In this document: positions 37,629 to 48,132 of the stretch, one piece after another | How positions within the stretch are numbered: the first letter of the stretch is position 1 | Layout: each line of letters opens with the position of its first letter | From: JALORV01 sp963724365 | GTDB taxonomy: Bacteria > Pseudomonadota > Gammaproteobacteria > Burkholderiales > Burkholderiaceae_F | Direction: 5' to 3' | DNA: 64,000 nt | Assembly: GCA_963724365.1 (NCBI GenBank) | Contig: CAVRUR010000013.1 | Location: 467,023 to 531,022, forward strand | Notes under the pieces: generated by a model | Database searches by the model: none | Seen by the model: only the letters and a program-made list of their open reading frames with translations | Told to the model about the DNA's origin: nothing | Made by a program: the position numbers and the translations under genes

Positions 37629-39674
37629 ATGTCCAAACCGGTATCCAAAGTGCTCGTCATCAATGACGAGCCGTTGATCCTGCGTGAACTGCTCAAGGGC
37701 CTGAACGCCGCGGCAAGGTCGCTCGACAACCCGTTCGGCATCACCTTCGTCGGCGCCTTGACGGCCAGGGAGGGTTTGGCGCTGATCGAACGCGAAGGCG
37801 ACATCCAGATCGCCATCGTCGATGACAAGTTGTACGCGGTGCAGGACACGCGCAAGCGCCGCAACGGTCACAAGGAGCCCCCACGCAACCTGCAGGTGTC
37901 GGCGCTCAAGCTGGTTCAGCGCATAACGTCGCTGCGCCCAGAGCTCGACATCTACATCCTGATCGAGAAGGAAAAGGAAGACCAGGTCGTCGACGCGCTG
38001 TTCGCCGAAGCGGTCGACGGCTACTTCTACCGCGAGGAACGCGACTACCGCGGGATGTACCGCATCCTGAATGCGCAGATTGCCGAACGCGCGCGCACAC
38101 CCTTTTACGATGCGCTGAAGGCCTACGTGCTGGCAGCGAAGGACGCGTGGCACACGCCCGGACACTCGAGCGGCGACTCGATGCGCGGCAGTCCCTGGGT
38201 CAACGAGTTCTACGACTTCATGGGCGAGCACGTCTTCGACGCCGACCTGTCGGTCTCGGTCAAGGCGCTCGACTCGCTGATGGAGCCGACCGGCGTCATT
38301 GCCGAAGCGCAGCAGATGGCCGCCAAGGCGTTCGGTGCGCGACGCACCTTTTTCGCCACCAATGGCACATCGACCGCCAACAAGGTGATCCTGCAAACGC
38401 TGATCGCCCCGGGCGAAAAGCTGCTGCTCGACCGCAACTGCCACAAGTCGGTCCATCACGGCGTAGTGCTGTCAGGCGCGCGCCCCGTGTATCTCGACTC
38501 GTCGGTGAACCGCAAGTACGGCGTCTTTGGTCCGGTGCCCACGAAGACCATCATGAAGGCGATCGAGGATCACGCGGATGCCGAACTGCTGGTGCTGACG
38601 TCCTGCACCTATGATGGCCTGCGCTACAACCTCAAGCCGATCATCGACGCCGCGCACCGGCACAACATCAAGGTACTGATCGACGAAGCCTGGTATGCGC
38701 ACGCACGCTTTCACCCGGCGCTGCGTCCGACTGCGCTCGAGGCCGGAGCGGACTACGCCACCCAATCGGCCCACAAGACGCTGTCGGCCCTGTCGCAGGC
38801 CGCGTACATCCATGTGAACGACCCGACCTTCAACGAACACATCTTCCGCGAAAACTTCAACATGCATACATCGACGAGTCCGATGTACAGCATGATCGCG
38901 AGCCTCGATGTGAGCCGCAAGCAGTCGGTGCTCGAGGGCTACAAGCTGCTGCAGCGGACCCTGATGCTGGCCGACGAGCTGCGCGAGCAGATCAACTCGA
39001 CGGGCGTCTTCCGTGTGCTCGAGCTCGACGATCTATTGCCCGAGGAAGTCCGTGACGACGGTATCCGGCTCGATACCACCAAGGTCACGGTCGACATCTC
39101 GTCGTGCGGCATGACGGTCGACGACCTTCAGAACGAGCTCTACACGCGCTTCAACATCACGGTCGAGAAATCGACCTTCAACACGCTGACGCTGCTGCTG
39201 ACGATCGGCACAACCCGTTCCAAATGCTCGCGCCTGTATGACGCACTGATGCGCATCGCACGCGAGAAACGGGCTCCGCAGCACCTTTACCGTACGCCGG
39301 ACCTGCCGCCGTTCACCGAGCTGGTCTCGTTGCCGCGTGACGCCTACTACGCCACAGGGGAACTCGTGCCGCTGCTCGACGAGAACGACCAGTTGAACGG
39401 CAAGCTCGCCGGCCGCATCTGCTGCGACCAGATCGTCCCCTACCCGCCGGGCATCCCGGTGCTGGTCCCCGGCCAGCGCATCACGGCGAACATCGTCGAT
39501 TATCTCGTCCGGTATCTGCGTGTGCAGAACAAGGTCGAACTGCACGGGGTCGTGTACCAGGGCTACGTGCCGTCGATACGCGTGCTGATGGACGCAGAAG
39601 AGGGCCGGCTCGCACCACTCGCCGCGCCAGCTCGAAACCGCCGCCGCGCGAAGAAGCCCGCTTCGGCGGCCTAG
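37629..39674 (+). CDS. Basic amino acid decarboxylase (Arg/Lys/Orn), PLP type with N-terminal REC-like domain
   Basis: The 681-residue product has the layout of the prokaryotic fold-III-like (AAT-fold) Orn/Lys/Arg decarboxylases. An N-terminal receiver-like wing domain (residues 1-125, VLVINDEPLILRELL) is followed by the PLP domain. That domain contains HTPGHSSGDSM, FFATNGTSTANK, DRNCHKSVHH, DEAWYAHARFHP and the Schiff-base lysine in SAHKTLSALSQ. The C-terminal domain ends with PYPPGIPVLVPGQRI. Arginine or lysine decarboxylase activity cannot be separated by eye. The argD-argF-argG genes nearby suggest a link to arginine or polyamine metabolism. Confidence 0.9.
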   Translation: MSKPVSKVLVINDEPLILRELLKGLNAAARSLDNPFGITFVGALTAREGLALIEREGDIQIAIVDDKLYAVQDTRKRRNGHKEPPRNLQVSALKLVQRITSLRPELDIYILIEKEKEDQVVDALFAEAVDGYFYREERDYRGMYRILNAQIAERARTPFYDALKAYVLAAKDAWHTPGHSSGDSMRGSPWVNEFYDFMGEHVFDADLSVSVKALDSLMEPTGVIAEAQQMAAKAFGARRTFFATNGTSTANKVILQTLIAPGEKLLLDRNCHKSVHHGVVLSGARPVYLDSSVNRKYGVFGPVPTKTIMKAIEDHADAELLVLTSCTYDGLRYNLKPIIDAAHRHNIKVLIDEAWYAHARFHPALRPTALEAGADYATQSAHKTLSALSQAAYIHVNDPTFNEHIFRENFNMHTSTSPMYSMIASLDVSRKQSVLEGYKLLQRTLMLADELREQINSTGVFRVLELDDLLPEEVRDDGIRLDTTKVTVDISSCGMTVDDLQNELYTRFNITVEKSTFNTLTLLLTIGTTRSKCSRLYDALMRIAREKRAPQHLYRTPDLPPFTELVSLPRDAYYATGELVPLLDENDQLNGKLAGRICCDQIVPYPPGIPVLVPGQRITANIVDYLVRYLRVQNKVELHGVVYQGYVPSIRVLMDAEEGRLAPLAAPARNRRRAKKPASAA

Positions 39675-39678
39675 CCGA

Positions 39679-41324
39679 TCAGGCGGCGCGCTGCCGCGCG
39701 CGCGTGACGAACTCCGCGCCCTTTTCCGCAATCATCAGCGTCGGCGAGTTGGTGTTGCCCGAGGTGATCGTCGGCATGATCGATGCATCGATGACCCGTA
39801 GCGCGTCGATGCCGTGGACCCGCAGTTCGGCGTCGACCACCGCGAGGGGATCGGAGGATGGACCCATTTTCGCGGTCCCGACCGGATGAAAGATCGTCGT
39901 GCCGACCTCGCCGGCAGCACGGGCCAGGTCCGCGTCGCTCTGGAACTGCGGACCGGGCATGAACTCCTGCGGCGCGTAGCGCGCCAGGGCGGCAGATGAC
40001 ACGATGCGGCGCGTCAGGCGCAGGGCGTCGGCGGCGATGCGTCGATCCTCCTCCGTGGCCAGATAGTTGGGCGCGATCTTCGGCGCCGCAGTCGGGTCGG
40101 CTGACCGGATCGAGATCGCGCCGCGCGAGGTCGGCTGCAGATTGCACACCGAGGCGGTGAACGCCGGAAACGGATGCAGCGGCTCGCCGAACTTGTCGAG
40201 CGACAGCGGCTGCACGTGGTATTCGACATTCGGGCCGTTGCCGGTCAGCGCTGGACATCGCAAACGCGCCGAGCTGGCTCGGACTCATCGTCAGCGGACC
40301 CCGCCGGGTAAAGGCGTATTGCAGCGCCATGCCCAGCTTGGCGAAGGGATTGGACGCCAGCGTATTGAGCGTGCGCACGCCCTGCACCTTGAACGCCATG
40401 CGCAGCTGCAGATGGTCCTGCAGATTGGCACCGACTCCGGACAGGTCGCGCTGGACCGGAATTCCGAGAGTGCCGAGCAGTGCCGCGGGACCGACGCCCG
40501 ACAACTGCAGCAGTTGCGGCGAGGCGACGGCGCCCGCGGCCAGGATCACCTCGCCCCGGGCCGCAATTCGGGCCGGCTGGCCATCGCGAACGATCTCGAC
40601 ACCGACACAACGCCGGCCTTCGAGAAGCAGGCGCGACGCCTGGGTCGCGGTGAACACCGACCAGGTTCGATCGATTCATGACCGGCCGCAGGAATGCACG
40701 CGCCGTGTTCCAGCGCACTCCGCGGCGCTGGTTCACATCGAAGTACCCGCAACCGAAGTTGTCGCCGCGATTGAAGTCATCGTTCGCTGGTATCCCGTGC
40801 TCCGCCGCCGCGGCACGGAATGCGTCGAGGATCTCCCATTGAACGCGCGGCTTCTCGACCCGCCATTCGTTGCCGGCGCCGTGCAGCGCATCCGCGCCGC
40901 CGTAGTAGTCCTCGTGGCGAGTGAAGTACGGCAGCACGTCGTCCCAGCCCCATCCGGGATTCGCGCCATGGCCGTCACCGTCGCGCCAGCCGTCGTAGTC
41001 CTGGCGCTGGCCGCGCATGTAGATCATGCCGTTGATCGATGAACAGCCGCCCAGCACCCGGCCACGCGGGTACCGGATCGCGCGCCCGTTGAGGCCGGGC
41101 TCGGGCTCGGTCGCGAAACACCAGTCGGTGCGCGGATTGCCGATGCAGTAGAGGTAGCCGACCGGGATGCGGATCCAAAGGTAGTCATCGTTGCCGCCCG
41201 CCTCGAGGAGCGCCACGCGGCAGCCCGGATCGGCCGACAGCCGGTTCGCCAGCAGGCACCCGGCGGTGCCGGCACCGACGATGACGATATCGAACTCACC
41301 AAGTGCGGCGGACCTGCTGGTCAT
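39679..41324 (-). CDS. GMC-family oxidoreductase, choline dehydrogenase-like (frame broken twice)
   Basis: This FAD enzyme oxidises an alcohol. The N-terminus has the FAD motif DIVIVGAGTAGCLLANRLS and the GMC signature PRGRVLGGCSSINGMIYMRG. After NRSNLV near 40658 the frame changes to VFTATQASRLLLEGRR and GAVASPQLLQLSGVGP. It changes again near 40250 to NVEYHVQPLSLDKFGEPLHP, ending with the active-site HPVGTAKMG and GNTNSPTLMIAEKGA. One inserted base explains each break. The substrate is unknown; this subgroup often acts on medium-chain or aromatic alcohols. Confidence 0.82.
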
Positions 41325-41342
41325 GCGGACGACGTCTTTCCC

Positions 41343-41388
41343 TATAATCCTGCAAACGCGGCTGCTACTCCCCAGCGCCGCGTTTTTT
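41343..41388 (+). promoter_or_regulatory. TATAAT box followed at once by a terminator-like hairpin, before argD
   Basis: TATAAT at 41343-41348 would place a transcript start near 41355. A hairpin begins at that point: AACGCGGC (41355-41362) pairs with GCCGCGTT (41377-41384), ending in six T (41383-41388). This is a standard terminator shape in the argD leader, where no plus-strand gene ends nearby. It may act as an attenuator. No good -35 is visible. Confidence 0.5.
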
Positions 41389-41416
41389 CTTTCCGCCACG
41401 GCACGGAGTGCGAACG

Positions 41417-42605
41417 ATGACGCACCTGATGAACACCTACAACCGGCTCCCGGTCGCCTTCACCCACGGCCAGGGTGCACGGCTCTTCGACGAGCAGGGC
41501 AAAGAATATCTCGATGCGCTGGCTGGCATCGCCGTCAACGGCCTCGGCCACGCGCATCCGCGCCTGGTCGCCGCGCTGACTGAGCAGGTCGGTCGACTGA
41601 TCCACACGTCGAACATCTACCGTGTGCGCGAGCAGGAACAGCTCGCCGACCGCCTGTGCGCGCTGTCGGGTCTGCAGGAAGTCTTCTTCGGCAACTCCGG
41701 ATCCGAGGCCAACGAAGGCGCACTGAAGCTCGTGCGCCTGTATGGCCACAAGAACGGCGAGCCCGAGGCGCAGACGATCGTCATGGAGCGCGCCTGGCAC
41801 GGACGCACGCTCGCAACGCTCGCGGCCACGGCCAGCGACAAGGCACGCAAGGGCTTCGAGCCGCTGCCGAGCGGATTCATCCGCGTCCCGTACAACGACA
41901 TCGGCGCGGTCGAGCGGGCGGCCGCCGCCGATGCGCGCGTTCGCGCTGTCTGGATCGAGGTGCTGCAGGGCGAAGGCGGCATCCAGGTCGCGAATCTCGA
42001 CTACGTGCGCGCGTTGCGTCGCCTGTGCGACGAACGCGGCTGGCTGCTGATGATCGACGAAGTACAAAGTGGCATCGGACGCACCGGCAAGTGGTTCGCC
42101 CACCAGTGGGCCGGCATCACGCCTGACGTGATGACACTTGGCCAAGGGATTGGGTTCCGGCGTGCCGATCGGCGCGCTGCTGACCGGCGGCCGTGCGGCT
42201 GGCGTGTTCGGTCCGGGCCAGCACGGCACGACGTTCGGTGGCGGCCCACTTGCGATGCGAGCCGGCATCGAGACACTGGCGATCATCGAGTCGGAAGGAC
42301 TGATGGCCAACGCCGTTGCCCAGGGCGACCGCATCCGCGCCGGACTGAAGCGCGAGCTGGCGGGCGTTGCCGGCATCGTCGAGATCCGAGGCATGGGACT
42401 GATGATCGGCGTCGAACTCGACCGGCCCTGCGGTGACCTGGTCAAGCAGGCGCTCGCGGCCGGTTTGCTGATCAATGTCACGCAGGACAAGGTCATCCGG
42501 ATGCTGCCGCCGCTGATCCTGAGTGCCGCCGAGGCTGACCTGATCGTCGATCGGCTGGCTCCGGTGATCCGCGCCTTCCTCGTGCCGGCGGCGCGCGCCG
42601 CCTGA
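41417..42605 (+). CDS. argD: Acetylornithine aminotransferase (one frame break)
   Basis: ArgD is the PLP aminotransferase of arginine synthesis. The first 240 residues include FFGNSGSEANEGALKL, ERAWHGRTLATLAAT, the PLP-ring Asp in LMIDEVQSGIGRTG, and MTL. Near 42138 an extra T shifts the frame; the second frame resumes AKGLGSGVPIGALL with the Schiff-base lysine and runs through to the stop. The usual FGGNPLA is FGGGPLA here. The start ATG at 41417 has a GGAG upstream. argF follows four bases later. Confidence 0.9.
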
Positions 42606-42609
42606 ATCC

Positions 42610-43530
<921 letters not shown>

Positions 43531-43578
43531 CTCACCGACTCACGCGCGCCGGCGGCGCGCCTTCGCCAGCGATCCACC

Positions 43579-44919
43579 ATGTCCACCATCCTGCAACACC
43601 TGCCCGTCGGCCAGAAGGTCGGCATTGCCTTTTCCGGCGGACTCGACACCAGCGCCGCGCTGCTGTGGATGCGCAGGAAGGGCGCGATTCCGTGTGCGTA
43701 TACCGCCAATCTCGGGCAGCCCGACGAACCCGACTACGACGAAATCCCGCGACGTGCGCTCGAGTACGGCGCCGAAAAGGCTCGACTGGTCGACTGCCGC
43801 GCGCAGCTGGTCACCGAGGGTATCGCCGCGCTTCAATGCGGCGCCTTTCACATCTCGACCGCCGGCCTCACCTACTTCAACACGACGCCGATCGGCCGCG
43901 CAGTGACCGGCACGCTGCTGGTCACCGCGATGAAGGAGGATGACGTCCATATCTGGGGTGACGGCAGCACCTACAAGGGCAACGACATCGAGCGCTTCTA
44001 CCGCTACGGGCTGCTCGCCAATCCGTCACTGAAGATCTACAAGCCCTGGCTCGATCAGGACTTCATCGACGAACTCGGCGGGCGCGCCGAAATGTCGGAG
44101 TTCATGAAGCAGGCCGGCTTTGCGTACAAGATGTCGGCCGAGAAGGCGTACTCGACCGACTCGAACATGCTCGGTGCCACGCACGAGGCCAAGGATCTCG
44201 AGTACCTGGCCAGCAATGTGCGCATCGTGCAGCCGATCATGGGCGTGGCCTTCTGGCGCGATGACGTGACCATCAAGCGCGAAGAGGTCACCGTGCGCTT
44301 CGACGAAGGCCAGCCGGTCGCCCTCAACGGCATCGAGTTCACCGATCCGGTCGAGCTGATGCTCGAAGCCAATCGCATCGGCGGCCGTCACGGCCTGGGC
44401 ATGTCGGACCAGATCGAAAACCGCATCATCGAGGCCAAGAGCCGCGGCATCTACGAGGCGCCGGGACTGGCGCTGCTGTTTATCGCCTACGAGCGACTGC
44501 TGACCGGCATCCATAACGAGGACACGATCGAGCAGTATCGCGACAACGGCCGCCGACTCGGCCGCCTGCTCTACCAGGGCCGCTGGTTCGATCCGCAGGC
44601 GATCATGCTGCGCGAGACCGCACAGCGCTGGGTCGCGAGCGCGATCACCGGCGAGGTGGCGCTCGAGCTGCGGCGCGGCAACGACTACTCAATCCTCAAT
44701 ACCGAGTCGCCCAACCTGACCTACAAGCCCGAGCGCCTGACGATGGAAAAGGGCGAGTCGAGCTTCTCGCCGCAGGATCGGATCGGGCAGCTGACGATGC
44801 GCAATCTGGACATCACCGACACGCGCGACAAACTGATGACCTATGCGAAGGCCGGCCTGCTGTCGGGCCCGTCGGGCACTACGCTGCCGGGCCTGACGAA
44901 CGAGGTCAAGAAGAAGTAG
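43579..44919 (+). CDS. argG: Argininosuccinate synthase
   Basis: ArgG joins citrulline and aspartate with ATP. The 446-residue product is of the longer proteobacterial type. It shows the ATP PP-loop FSGGLDTSAAL, the GCGAFHIST-like QCGAFHISTAG, DGSTYKGNDIERFYRYG, and STDSNMLGATHEAKDLEYL. It follows argF by 48 bases, so argD-argF-argG form an arginine cluster. A strong terminator lies 240 bases downstream. Confidence 0.97.
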   Translation: MSTILQHLPVGQKVGIAFSGGLDTSAALLWMRRKGAIPCAYTANLGQPDEPDYDEIPRRALEYGAEKARLVDCRAQLVTEGIAALQCGAFHISTAGLTYFNTTPIGRAVTGTLLVTAMKEDDVHIWGDGSTYKGNDIERFYRYGLLANPSLKIYKPWLDQDFIDELGGRAEMSEFMKQAGFAYKMSAEKAYSTDSNMLGATHEAKDLEYLASNVRIVQPIMGVAFWRDDVTIKREEVTVRFDEGQPVALNGIEFTDPVELMLEANRIGGRHGLGMSDQIENRIIEAKSRGIYEAPGLALLFIAYERLLTGIHNEDTIEQYRDNGRRLGRLLYQGRWFDPQAIMLRETAQRWVASAITGEVALELRRGNDYSILNTESPNLTYKPERLTMEKGESSFSPQDRIGQLTMRNLDITDTRDKLMTYAKAGLLSGPSGTTLPGLTNEVKKK

Positions 44920-45160
44920 TCGATCGCCTAGAGCGGAGTGGGTGCAGACATCGTCCCCGCGTCTGCGTGCACTGATGGCGACGCGATGTCGGTCCCGGTC
45001 ACGGCATGAGCGTCACAAGCCTTTTGGATGAATGCATGGCGAAGGTTTTGGTGCCACAGTGAAACCGTTCGTGGCCGCCGGTGCTCTGCGCGTTCTCCTC
45101 ACCGCAAGCGAGCTCTCCGACCGGCGGCTGCGACGACTGCCTAGGTTGCAGCGAAATTCT

Positions 45161-45187
45161 GGCCCGCTTCGGCGGGCCTTTTTTTGT
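45161..45187 (+). terminator. Rho-independent terminator with UUCG loop
   Basis: GGCCCGC at 45161-45167 pairs with GCGGGCC at 45172-45178 across a TTCG tetraloop and is followed by about seven T. It lies between the convergent argG and murB genes. Confidence 0.95.
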
Positions 45188-45202
45188 CGCGCACCGCCTC
45201 GC

Positions 45203-46222
45203 TCAGACGATGGCTGGCTCGGGCTCCAGTGCGACTCCGAATTTCTGCCGGACCTGCTCCTGCACCTCGCGCGCCAGTTCCAGCACCTCCCGACCCGTCG
45301 CACCGCCCCGATTCACGAGGACCAGCGCCTGCTTCTCGTACACCGCGGCCTGTCCTCGCGCATGGCCCTTCAGTCCGCAGGCATCGATGAGCCACCCGGC
45401 GGCGAGCTTGCAGCGGCCACCGCCGATGTCGTAGCTCACCAGCGACGGAAATTTTTCCCGCAACTGGTCGCGGGTCGCGCGCGGCACGATCGGGTTCTTG
45501 AAGAAACTCCCCGCGTTGCCTATGAGCGCCGGGTCCGGCAGCTTGCGACGCCGGATCGCAACGACGGCATCAAATACATCGCGCGGCCGCGGGTCGACGC
45601 ACTGACGCGTCTTCAACTCGTTTTCCACGTCGGCATAGCCGGCGACCGGTTGCCAGTCGACCGGCAACGCCAGCGTGACATCGAGCACGACATAGCGTCC
45701 GGGTTCGTGCTTGAAAACGCTGTCGCGATAGCCGAAGCGACACTGTTCGGCGTCGAGCGTGACCTTGGCGTGGCTGGCACTGTCGTACGCGTCGAGTGAC
45801 TCGAATCGTTCGGCCAGCTCGACGCCGTAGGCTCCGATGTTCTGGATCGGTGCTGCACCGACGTTGCCCGGGATCAGCGCGAGGTTCTCCAGTCCCGGCA
45901 GACCCAGTTCCAGCAGCCGCTCGACCGTGGCGTGCCAGTTCTCGCCGGCACCGATGCGCACCCGATGCTGACCTTTGTGCGGTCCGAGTACTTCGATGCC
46001 CATGATCTCGACTTTGATCACCAGGCCGTCGAAATCATCGGTGAACAGTACGTTGCTGCCGCCCCCGAGGACCAGCCGCGGCATCGCGCGACAGCGCGGA
46101 TCCTCAACCAGGCCGACGAGTTCCTCGATCGACGTGACGCGCGCGAAGTGGGCGGCGCGTGCCTCGACCCCGAAGGTGTTGTACGGCCGAAGCGAGACGT
46201 CGGTTTCGATGCGCATGGGCAT
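45203..46222 (-). CDS. murB: UDP-N-acetylenolpyruvoylglucosamine reductase
   Basis: MurB reduces the enolpyruvyl group to make UDP-MurNAc. The 339-residue type I enzyme has RPYNTFGVEARA, the FAD-binding LVLGGGSNVLF, GIPGNVGAAP-like LIPGNVGAAPIQNIGAYG, the catalytic Ser in GNAGSFFKNP, and the late AAGWLIDACGLKG. It is intact, convergent with argG and divergent from yajQ. Confidence 0.96.
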   Translation of the reverse strand: MPMRIETDVSLRPYNTFGVEARAAHFARVTSIEELVGLVEDPRCRAMPRLVLGGGSNVLFTDDFDGLVIKVEIMGIEVLGPHKGQHRVRIGAGENWHATVERLLELGLPGLENLALIPGNVGAAPIQNIGAYGVELAERFESLDAYDSASHAKVTLDAEQCRFGYRDSVFKHEPGRYVVLDVTLALPVDWQPVAGYADVENELKTRQCVDPRPRDVFDAVVAIRRRKLPDPALIGNAGSFFKNPIVPRATRDQLREKFPSLVSYDIGGGRCKLAAGWLIDACGLKGHARGQAAVYEKQALVLVNRGGATGREVLELAREVQEQVRQKFGVALEPEPAIV

Positions 46223-46282
46223 CGGGGGATTGTAGGGGCGTGCGCATAGACTTCCGCTGCGATCAAGCTCCGGAGAAGGTTC

Positions 46283-46768
46283 ATGCCGTCATTCGATGCC
46301 GTCTGCAAGCCCGATATGGTCGAAGTGCGCAACGCGACCGACCAGGCCAACAAGGAGATCAGCAATCGGTTCGACTTCAAGGGCTCGGACGCGCGCATCG
46401 AGATGAAGGAGTTCGAACTGACCGCGTTCGCCGACGACGACTTCAAGCTCGGGCAGGTGCGCGACGTGCTGACGGCGAAGATGGCCAAGCGCGGTGTCGA
46501 CGTGCGGCTGCTGGATCTCGGCAAGCCGGAGAAGATGTCCGGCGACAAGCTGAAGCAGGCGATCAAGGTCCGTAACGGCATCGAATCGACGCTCGCCAGG
46601 AAAATGGTCGCGCTGGTCAAGGAGAGCAAGCTCAAGGTCAGCGCAAGCATCCAGGGCGATACGGTGCGCATCAGCGGTGCCAAGAGGGACACCTTGCAGG
46701 AGGTCATTGCGCTGCTGCGTTCGCAGATCACCGAGGTTCCGCTGACCTTCGACAACTTCCGCGATTGA
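46283..46768 (+). CDS. yajQ: YajQ-family nucleotide-binding protein
   Basis: The 161-residue protein has the two-domain YajQ fold: MPSFDAVCKPDMVEVRNATD at the start, NRFDFKGSDARIEM in the middle and the C-terminal KDTLQEVIALLRSQ-like segment ending PLTFDNFRD. YajQ proteins bind RNA or nucleotides, and some bind cyclic di-GMP to act as transcription co-regulators. Which applies here cannot be told. A GGAG precedes the ATG. Confidence 0.93.
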   Translation: MPSFDAVCKPDMVEVRNATDQANKEISNRFDFKGSDARIEMKEFELTAFADDDFKLGQVRDVLTAKMAKRGVDVRLLDLGKPEKMSGDKLKQAIKVRNGIESTLARKMVALVKESKLKVSASIQGDTVRISGAKRDTLQEVIALLRSQITEVPLTFDNFRD

Positions 46769-46899
46769 GCCGCCGGCCAGCGGTCGCCGGCGACCGCTGT
46801 TCCGCGCGGGCGACAACCCTGCCCCGCTCGGCGCCGGGCGCGCACCGCTCACTCCGCCCGCGATTGAATCAGGCGACCGCCACGCCTACCGTTACTTGC

Positions 46900-47349
46900 A
46901 TGACGCACGCGCGCTCAATCGACCGCGAGAGTCGACCAACGGTCCCGATGAACCGGAGTGAAATCGACTACCCTGAATACGGTATGCGAACGACCCCCTC
47001 TCGCTTCAGTGCCTTCACCGGTAATGTCGAGTCGCCCTTCGAGGCAAGTCCGACGGCAGGCCCGGCATACGACCGTGCGGTCGAGTCGACAATCGAGCAG
47101 CGCTACCCGGAGGTCACTCGATCACTGACCCTGCTCTGGGGTCACCCGGAGATGAATCAGTACTTCGAGAAAGTCTGGAGCGGACAGGACCCGGCTCTGA
47201 ATCTCGATCCACACGCCATGTCCGAGCTGATGCTGCTCGCCGCCGTGCACCAGCGCGTGTGCCCGTACGTGCCAGCCAAGAAGGTCGAAGACCTGTACGG
47301 GGCCGGTCGCTGGGCCGACACCTGGAAACCCGCGCGGCTGCGCGGCTAG
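46900..47349 (+). CDS. Small protein of unknown function
   Basis: I do not recognise this product of up to 149 residues. The first 40 residues look unstructured and the true start may be further in (ATG at 46948 or 46984). The C-terminal 80 residues (RYPEVTRSLTLLWGHPEMNQ, LMLLAAVHQRVCPYVP, WADTWKPARLRG) look helical and folded, so the gene is probably real. It sits between yajQ and a convergent amidotransferase gene. Confidence 0.55.
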   Translation: MTHARSIDRESRPTVPMNRSEIDYPEYGMRTTPSRFSAFTGNVESPFEASPTAGPAYDRAVESTIEQRYPEVTRSLTLLWGHPEMNQYFEKVWSGQDPALNLDPHAMSELMLLAAVHQRVCPYVPAKKVEDLYGAGRWADTWKPARLRG

Positions 47350-47361
47350 CACACCCCTCGG

Positions 47362-48102
47362 TCAGTCACGCGCGGCGCGCAGCCAGCGGTCATACAGGTG
47401 TGCCGCGACCCGATACATGTGGGCCGCCCGCACTTCGACACGATCGACCATGGACTCCGGTGACTGCACCGCCGGGCCGCCCGTGCGTCGGCGCTCTGCA
47501 TCGACCTCGTGCGCTGCGACCGGATCGGCCGCCCACCGTCGCACGAGCTCAGGCGTCATCTCGATGTGGAACTGCATGCCGATGTGCGCATAACCCGGCC
47601 GCTCGATGAGATAGGCCTGGTTCGCGCACCAGGTTCCCGTGAGCAGGCGCCGCGCATCGGCCGGCAGTTCGAAGGTATCGCTGTGCCACTGGAAGAATTC
47701 GACGCCCGCAGCATCGTCCCCGAGCCATTCGCGTGCGAGCGCCGCGTCGTCGACCGCGACCGATCCCCAGCCCATCTCCACGTGCGGCGCACGCGTGACT
47801 GAACCGCCCGAGCGCACGCGCGAGCAGTTGCCCACCGAGGCAATGCCCGATGACCGGAACGCCCCGCGCATCGGCATCGCGGATCAGCGCCAGTTCGGCT
47901 TCGATCCACTGCAGATCGTCGTTCACGCTCATGTTGCCGCCGAGCGAACACAGGCCCGCATACGGCGCCGACGAGTCGGGCAGCGGATCGCCGGCATGCA
48001 GGCGGATCAGCTCGAATAGGATCGGCCGCGGGCCCGCAGATGCTGCTCGAAGTTGCCGGGCGCGACATCGGCCTCGTGCTGGATGATCGCGATAGGTTTC
48101 AT
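47362..48102 (-). CDS. Class I glutamine amidotransferase-like protein (frame broken)
   Basis: The parts match the GATase1 domain proteins related to GMP synthase. From the ATG at 48102 the frame reads MKPIAIIQHEADVAPGNFEQ. After a frame change near 48015 it continues ELIRLHAGDPLPD, SLGGNMSVNDDLQWI and the nucleophile elbow VIGHCLGGQLLARALG. A second break near 47810 leads to SVTRAPHVEMGWG, QWHSDTFELP, and the catalytic His in GMQFHIEMTPELV. The second break fits one extra G; the first needs two extra bases or more. The acceptor substrate is unknown. Confidence 0.75.
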
Positions 48103-48132
48103 GCCGGCCGTTTCGAGCGCCGCACGGGGCAG

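Noticed and set aside
46765..46899. Extension of the small gene after yajQ to a start overlapping the yajQ stop.
   Set aside because: The added 45 residues are Arg/Ala-rich and unlike a protein start; they look like read-through of GC-rich non-coding sequence.
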